Shown here: piece by piece, positions 58,054 to 64,000 of the stretch
How positions within the stretch are numbered: position 1 is the first letter of the stretch
Layout of the letters: each line of letters opens with the position of its first letter
DNA from: Reticulascus tulasneorum
Taxonomy: Eukaryota; Ascomycota; Sordariomycetes; Glomerellales; Reticulascaceae
NCBI GenBank assembly: GCA_001557505.1
Contig: LSAX01000007.1
Coordinates: forward strand, 1,426,001 to 1,490,000
Length of the DNA: 64,000 nucleotides
Reading direction: 5' to 3'
Notes under the pieces: generated by a model
Database searches by the model: none
Seen by the model: only the letters and a program-made list of their open reading frames with translations
What the model was told of the DNA's origin: nothing
Made by a program: the position numbers and the translations under genes

Positions 58054-58980
58054 TCAGATGGCTTTTAATCTCTTGGCCACGTCCTCAAGTCGTCGGCTGT
58101 CCCCGAGCAACTCTCTCATGGCTTCGCGATCTCGGCCATCTTCCTTGAAGATGACCAACTTCTGGACTTGTCCATCCTCACTCATGACAAGACGTCCCGT
58201 CTTCCCATCCGCCCATTCTATTTTGACCTGCTTTGCCTCAGGGTCGGCGGCGCTGATGTCCTGAATCGCGCAATCGCCATCATCCGCATCCTTGCCTATT
58301 AGCCCCGCCCCTTCTCTCAGATCCGCGATCACTGCGGCTCTATTGTGATACCGTATAATCTCCCTCCTCAGGATACGCGCGAATCGCGAAGTATCTTGTG
58401 TTGACTGCCGCTCATCATCAGCTGCTTTTGGTGCAGGTAAATAGCGCGCTGCAATGCCAGACAGAGGTATGCAAGGCGGGACGGTGTGTCTATGAACTCT
58501 CAGGTGCCGCGAGCTTGGATATGGACGGTTCAGCATGACGTAGTATGGCCGTAGAAAGCGAGCCTTTGACATGACTTCGAAACGTAAGCCGAGAACGTGA
58601 CCGTTGTCAACGGCGTTGGGGTCCGGGTCTTGGACTTTGAAAGTGGTAATTGTGGCGCATGTTCGGTATAGACAGTGCTGGTCGTGGGCATCTTGTGCCT
58701 TGGAACGCGACAGGACCTTGTCGCGGATTGGGTTGGAATCTTTGGGGAGAGCAAGGAGACCTCGCTCCTGGTAGTAGCTTTGGAGGATATGCCTTGTTGA
58801 ATCTGATGAGATGAGAGTCGTCGTTTGAATCTTTACTTGCATCTTTGTCGACTCAACTATATCTTATATTAGCGACCCTATGCTGCAAGATGTTGGATGT
58901 TATGTTGTACTCTGGGCTCTGAGCTCTGCAATTTCCAAGTCTAGCTCCTCTCCAACTTTGTCGTGGATATCCGATGACAT
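58054..58980 (-). CDS. MCM21: CENP-O/Mcm21 kinetochore protein (290 aa)
   Basis: Exon 1 runs 58980-58911 (MSSDIHDKVGEELDLEIAEL) and exon 2 runs 58856-58054, joined over a 54-nt intron with a GTACAA donor and a CTAAT branch site. The N-terminal coiled coil is what places the start at 58980 rather than at 58842. The D1 region carries LGLRFEVMSKARFLRPYYV and LRVHRHTVPPCIPL, the family blocks of the Cenp-O/Mcm21 fold. It partners CENP-P/Ctf19 in the COMA complex of the inner kinetochore, inferred from family membership. Normal length. Confidence 0.88.
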
Positions 58981-59922
58981 TTTGCACGATTTCTTCGAGT
59001 AATTTCTTCAGAAGCGGATTGATGATGGTTTCACGTTGATGGCTTTACAAACTGGGTTGCCGCATCAGGTAAGTCGTTGATGTTCCTTTCGAGATGGTTT
59101 AGCTGGAGACGCGACGACGCGCCCAGCAGGCTCAGGTACTGTAATGTAGGAGTGCAGATCTTATCTTTATCTTTATCGTTATCTTATCGCGATAACGCTC
59201 TTCGATACCCCAATTTGGCATGGCGCCAGGGGTTTCAGAGCCACGGGAATGGCTTTTGTCCGGGGGAATAATAAGCTTTCCCTGCCATCATCTTCGACAG
59301 TAAGACTCGCCACAGATCCCGACTTTTTCACGCGAGGGTGTTGTGTGTCCATAATGGAACCAGCCTCCAAGCGGATTGATTAGGTTTCCATCCTCTCTGC
59401 CTGGTGCAACAAGACTCTGTCGCCAGCCCATTTTGCCACTGGTTCATTGCCACTCCGGTGACCAATCTGCAAAGGCCACGGTTGCGATTCACCCAGTGCG
59501 GACCCGGTCCCATCTAGTTGGCCGCCCTACCGGAAGATCGCCTTCAGGCTGCAACTGAGCTCGGCGAGCCGACGAGAGGCCACATTAATCCGATCCTGGA
59601 TTAGGTTTCCGAGTCACTGGTCTGCGCTTGCAATAAGGCCAGCAAATCTTTCTGGTGCCGAACAACAGCCTCGTCCATGGATTGTCAACATCGTGGCGCA
59701 TAATCACAACACCTCGGTCTAACGAACCTCTGCCTCAATTTGCACGACCAAGAGCTTCATTTGCAACACCCACAAAGAACCATATCCGGTTAGCGACTTG
59801 GCTTGAATCTCGTATTCTGTGCGCTACCTACGCGATCCGTCCGTAACGCCGATTTTCTCCTCCTCCGAGGGTATTCCCCCAACGACCTCGACTCGATCGA
59901 AATTCTCCAATACCAAGTTCAA
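58981..59922. other. Divergent promoter region (0.9 kb) with a GATA array
   Basis: Separates MCM21 (minus) and the acetyl-CoA transporter (plus). It holds the GATA array described separately and a second less ordered region near 59600. No gene. Confidence 0.55.
59157..59196. promoter_or_regulatory. Cluster of six GATA sites ending in a palindrome
   Basis: TATC occurs at 59162, 59168, 59174, 59180 and 59185, spaced 6, 6, 6 and 5 bp, and GATA at 59191. The last two form the perfect palindrome TTATCGCGATAA (59184-59195). Such GATA motifs (HGATAR, here AGATAA) are the sites of fungal GATA factors such as AreA and SreA; which factor is unknown. It lies about 200 bp upstream of MCM21 and 730 bp upstream of the transporter. 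Confidence 0.6.
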
Positions 59923-61703
59923 ATGAGTATCAGAACAAGACGAAACAAATCCCCAAAGAGAAAAGGGCAGCCCGATCTCTCCTTGAAAACGGAGGAGAGC
60001 AGCGGCTACGCCAACGGCGGAATGAATCACAACGTTGAACACCGGCGCAAAGCTGCCACTCCGGGTTCCGACACGGTCACGGCAAATTTGATGGCGAGGG
60101 AATCCTTCTCTCTTGACGACCACATACCTAAGACCCCCACCGTCAACAACCATGGCTTCTTGGAGCTACCGTTACAAGATCAGAAGAACTTCGGCTTGTT
60201 GGTATTGCTCTACTTTCTGCAAGGCATCCCCATGGGCCTTGCAGGCGGCTCAGTTCCTTTCCTCATGAAAGATCATATGTCTTACAGCGAGATTGGGATA
60301 TTCAGCTTGGCATCATACCCGTATTCACTGAAGCTTCTATGGAGCCCCATAGTGGACGCGGTTTGGAGCCCCAAGCTCGGCAGAAGAAAGAGTTGGATCT
60401 TGCCCATCCAGATGCTTTCCGGCTTTGGTATGCTCTGGCTCGGTTCGAACGTCGAAAATATGATGTCCATGACTGGAAAGCCCGGTGGGCCCACTGTCTG
60501 GTCATTCACGGGCTGGTGGTTTTTTCTCGTCTTGATGTGCGCTACACAAGACATTGCAGTGGACGGTTGGGCTTTGACTCTCCTGACCCCTGGCAACGTC
60601 TCCTATGCATCCACGGCGCAAACCGTCGGCCTCACAGCGGGTCATTTCATGTCTTACACTGTCTTCCTCGCGTTCAACTCCAAAGATTTTGCCAATCGAT
60701 ACTTCCGCGATAGCCCTCTGGACCACGGTCTAATCGGTCTAGGCAGCTACCTCACATTTTGGGGTTGGGGATACATAGCCATTACCGTTGGCCTGTCTCT
60801 TTTCAAGCGGGAGGAGAAGACAAAGAACGAGGACGGCATCTGGGACGTGTACAAGATTATGTGGGGTGTCCTGAAGTTGAAGAACATTCAAACCATCATA
60901 ATCGTCCATCTCATTGCGAAGATTGGGTTCCAGGCGAATGATGCGGTGACGAATCTGAAGCTGCTTGACAAGGGTTTCGGCCAGGAGAACATGGCGCTAA
61001 CCGTGTTAATCGACTTTCCATTCGAAATTGCCTTGGGCTATTATGCAGGGAAGTGGTCCCAAGAGTACACGCCAATGCGACTCTGGTGCTGGGGATTCGT
61101 TGGTCGTCTGATTGCTGCAGTTGTTGCGCAGTTCACCGTGGCCATCTTCCCCGCTGGCGGCGTTACCTCGTGGTACATGCTGGTCGTCATTGGCGAGCAC
61201 GTCTTTTCAACATTTACAAACACAGTTATGTTCGTTGCCGTTTCTGCTTTCCATGCCAGGATAGCCGACCCTGTCATCGGCGGTACATACATGACTCTTT
61301 TGGCCACGTCAGTTTGCCCCTTGCTACTTAATTTTCTGGAGACCATGCTAACAGGCGATATAGTGTTTGCAATCTTGGAGGGACTTTTCCACGTTTCTTC
61401 ATTCTCCGGCTCGTCGACTATTTTACTGTCGCCACATGCCATCCCGGCAAGCCAGTTGATATCGACTCTCTGAAAGGGACATTGATAACCGAGCCTTTCT
61501 CCTGCTCATTACAGCCTGAGAAGGAAAGGTGTGTGAGTGGTGGTGGGTCTTGTGAGATGCTTCGGGATGGGTATTACATCGTCAACATCATATGTGTCAT
61601 TGTCGGCGTTTCGACTTTTGTCCTATTCATTCGGCCGAAAGTGTTGCAGTTGCAGGGCCTGCCCCTGAGAGCATGGCGTCTGTCGCCGACGTCGACGAAG
61701 TAA
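59923..61703 (+). CDS. Acetyl-CoA transporter, Acatn/SLC33A1 family (574 aa)
   Basis: Exons 59923-61307 and 61364-61703 splice in frame to 574 residues. After a charged N-terminal region of about 85 residues come many hydrophobic segments, with LYFLQGIPMGLAGGSVPFLM, SPIVDAVW-SPKLGRRKSWI, TQDIAVDGWALTLL and, across the join, TVCNLGGTFPRFF. These are family blocks of the endomembrane acetyl-CoA transporter, the animal AT-1 and its yeast relative. It should move acetyl-CoA across the ER or Golgi membrane for luminal acetylation. It converges with CAB2, 248 bp away. Confidence 0.92.
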
Positions 61704-61951
61704 AAGGGTGTTCGATACGCGAGGATCATCTCCTGTACTACTATAGTACCATAGCGAGGCATGTAAACCAAATAGAGCATTTAGAATTCAAGCATACATC
61801 TCTGCAGCCACTCAGTAAAGCTCTGAAGCCTGAAACTCTACATCCGGTAATTTTACAGATTTCACATACCTACCAAATGTATGGTATCTTTTAACATCCG
61901 CCCTAGTCTTTATACAACAAGATTATTCTCTATCCGCATCTGCTCCCGTCC

Positions 61952-63406
61952 TCACTTGTTCTCCGCCTTCTTTGCCTGGTATGCCTGGATGTGCTGCGAG
62001 TGCAGATCCTGGACAGCAGGGACAATCAAGCTCTCAATCTCCATGTCCGGCTCTCCAGTCAACGTGCTCGGATCCAGGGGCTTATCCTCCACCCAGCCAC
62101 GATCCGCCGCGCCAACCAGATGCTCCAGCCCGCTGATCGTTTTCTTCCGCCGCTGGAGCGGGACCCGAATCCACCTGTCCTCCCTCCCCGGTGACACGAA
62201 GACAACCTCCCACTTTCGCGTGAGCAAGAGATTTCCAATGACGAGGTGGTGCTGGTACCGGTCGAGCGAGTATTTTGCCTTGTGCACTAATATTTCCGGA
62301 TCGGTTTCTAGCTTGAAGGAGACGATCATCCCTTCTGGCGCCCAGCCGTCCACAAGGTTCTTAAGAAACTTGGGTACGGGGTCGAGGTCGACGATGAGAC
62401 GCTTGCTGCGTGGAACTTTGGGGCTGGAGTCGAAGTTATCGAAAGTTTCTTTCATGTCTTCCTTGTCTTCCGGGCCGGCGGTTTCCTTCGCCCGATTCGG
62501 CCCCTGGAATGAGTCGGTCGCATCCGTAGATTGAATTTTGTGTTCTGCCATCCGCTCCAATGGGACGAAGAAATCGGAGACAGCTGCAGCAAGGTACAGC
62601 AGTCCATCGGGACCAAGGGGCCGCATGAGCCTGGCAATGGCGCGCAATTCATGAAGGTAGTCCGTAATCGTTGTGAAAGGAAGCATGAGCAGCACATTGT
62701 CCCGCTTCGCAGCATTGTACTTCCTCAAGACTCGGAGCATCTTCTCTTGATACTCCTCGTTTGCCACAATACTTCCATCAGGTCCTTCATGCAGGAAATC
62801 GAGAAAGCAATCAGTGGCATGGCTATAATGCCTCGAATACGGCAGCAAGCTGCTCCAGTCAGGCGTTTGAACATTGAAAATCCTCTGCTGACGTACCTGA
62901 ACTGCCTGTGTAGAAAAATCACCGCATATCCGTTCTCCAGGAACTTCTCAGCGCTGGTTGCGCCTCGTGTCCCGGCGCTAAAGTTGTCGATGAAGCGTCT
63001 AATCGGGTTGTTAGCTCACGGGCTCTACGGGAATCTCAAAATGAAGGCCAACCCACACAGTCTGCTTCTCTAATGGTACAGTGGTCCCGCCGGACGTGAC
63101 GAGCACGACTCGTCGCTTGGCCGCGGCATGCTGGTCGATGAAGGACCGGGCTTGCGCGATGTGCTGGTCCAAGAACTTCGGGGGTGGGTTAGAAGAGAAG
63201 TAGCTGTCCTCGGCAACTGTGTGGCTGGTCTCTGAGGACATGGTCGAATGAGAGGAGGTTGAGGAGAAGATGGACGAGACGGGGGATGGTGGCCGGGAGG
63301 TTGCAAGGTTGAAGGTAAGGCTTAGCGATGGAGAGTGAGCCTCGGTGAGACGAGGGGACTTGTGAGTCTGAGCCATTCTGTCAGTGGATGAACTTGAAAC
63401 TTCCAT
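61952..63406 (-). CDS. CAB2: Phosphopantothenate-cysteine ligase (449 aa)
   Basis: Exons 63406-63057, 62998-62897 and 62849-61952 splice to 449 residues. [25 protein letters not shown] crosses the first join and is the nucleotide/substrate signature of the CoaB/PPCS fold; [12 protein letters not shown] is a second. The enzyme joins cysteine to 4'-phosphopantothenate in CoA biosynthesis (step two after pantothenate kinase). A Ser/Pro-rich N-terminal extension of about 85 residues precedes the conserved domain and may be a later-start artefact; an ATG at 63376 is the alternative. Length and motifs are normal for the eukaryotic enzyme. Confidence 0.93.
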
Positions 63407-64000
63407 TTTAGTTCTCTCTTGCTCTCATGAGATACAAGTTTAGAGCGCAAGACGGTTGTATATGGAAATATAAGACTGCCCGAGGAGCTGTGCGCGGATT
63501 GCCGGGGGGAGGTATCATACCTCGGTCCTCCGGTAGCCCTCGGCGTCGCACTAATAACTCATAGGTCCAGGATGAAACCAGGGCACTCGTCAGAATTGGT
63601 CAGACGTGGCTTACCTTAAGGTTTCTTTGCGCTCAATAATTCCCACACTTGCAACTGCTTTGATAATTTTCCCCAGCGGGTCTTCAAGAATGACTCTTCT
63701 CGTTTGCATCTGACGAGATTTGTTCCTTGTTGCCGAGAAGCGAGAATGCTCCACCGCCGAAAGGAGGACATGGAAGGCGCGGCCCGAAAGTGGTCCGTGC
63801 GGGTCCGCAACTCAATCCCTTGCTTTATCCGGCAAACGTACGATTTCAGCCCTTTGTTCATTATTGAAGTAGCGCTGAAAACCGACGTTTGTAGCGAAAC
63901 TGTACGAGGCAAACTACGCAAGAATGCGTGAGTTGACGAGACATGACCAAGAAAGTCTCATAATTGAACATTACTCTAGAAGATAGCCAAGACATTCCAT
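63407..64000. other. Right-edge intergenic region (594 bp)
   Basis: Upstream region of CAB2, and perhaps the start of another gene's promoter beyond the window. Only short open frames such as 63704-63931 are seen; no support for a gene. Confidence 0.5.

Overview
The window is nuclear DNA of a filamentous ascomycete (Pezizomycotina). Genes carry many short introns (46-83 nt in most cases) with GT..AG borders and CTAAC/CTGAC-like branch sites, intergenic gaps run 0.25-2.8 kb, and several proteins are typical of filamentous ascomycetes (Cti6-type PHD protein, a fungal oligopeptide transporter, a proline-rich GPI protein, a Dabb protein). The class cannot be fixed from the sequence alone. I assembled 22 protein genes by joining exons by hand. 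All splice in frame except the first, which is cut by the window edge. One degenerate tRNA-like element was also found.

Layout. 1-258: 3' end of an unrecognised gene. 2.6-7.5 kb: a 1581-residue low-complexity protein (possible Seg1/SegA-type eisosome scaffold). 9.2-11.3 kb: a conserved protein of unknown function with CxxC motifs. 13.1-16.8 kb: convergent CTI6 (Rpd3L histone deacetylase subunit) and MTG1 (mitoribosome assembly GTPase). 17.7-35.5 kb: a metabolic stretch with a short-chain dehydrogenase, a Dabb protein, a small GPI-like protein, a SMYD-like SET protein, a peroxisomal acyl-CoA synthetase/4CL-like enzyme, a secreted alpha/beta hydrolase, a single-pass membrane protein, glutamate decarboxylase and a glutathione transferase. 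37.9-51.3 kb: an OPT transporter, a small two-segment membrane protein, a cytochrome P450 and an MFS transporter, with large gaps between. 53.5-63.4 kb: YAE1 (Fe-S adaptor), a proline-rich GPI protein, MCM21/CENP-O, an acetyl-CoA transporter and phosphopantothenate-cysteine ligase (CAB2).

How the genes relate. Most are independent housekeeping or accessory genes. The tightest functional neighbours are the acetyl-CoA transporter and CAB2, which converge with 248 bp between them and both concern CoA. The dehydrogenase/Dabb/ligase/hydrolase/GST/P450/transporter content resembles a tailoring and detoxification set, but there is no polyketide, peptide or terpene backbone gene and no pathway regulator, so I do not call a biosynthetic cluster.

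The points most worth a second look are: a C-terminal Leu-Glu-Trp on Yae1 that matches the CIA targeting signal known from Fe-S clients; a dense GATA array ending in a 12-bp palindrome between CENP-O and the acetyl-CoA transporter; two GC-AG introns; a 13-nt microexon in the P450; repeated basic and acidic motifs in the 1581-residue protein; and two glycoprotein-like genes with no visible signal peptide.
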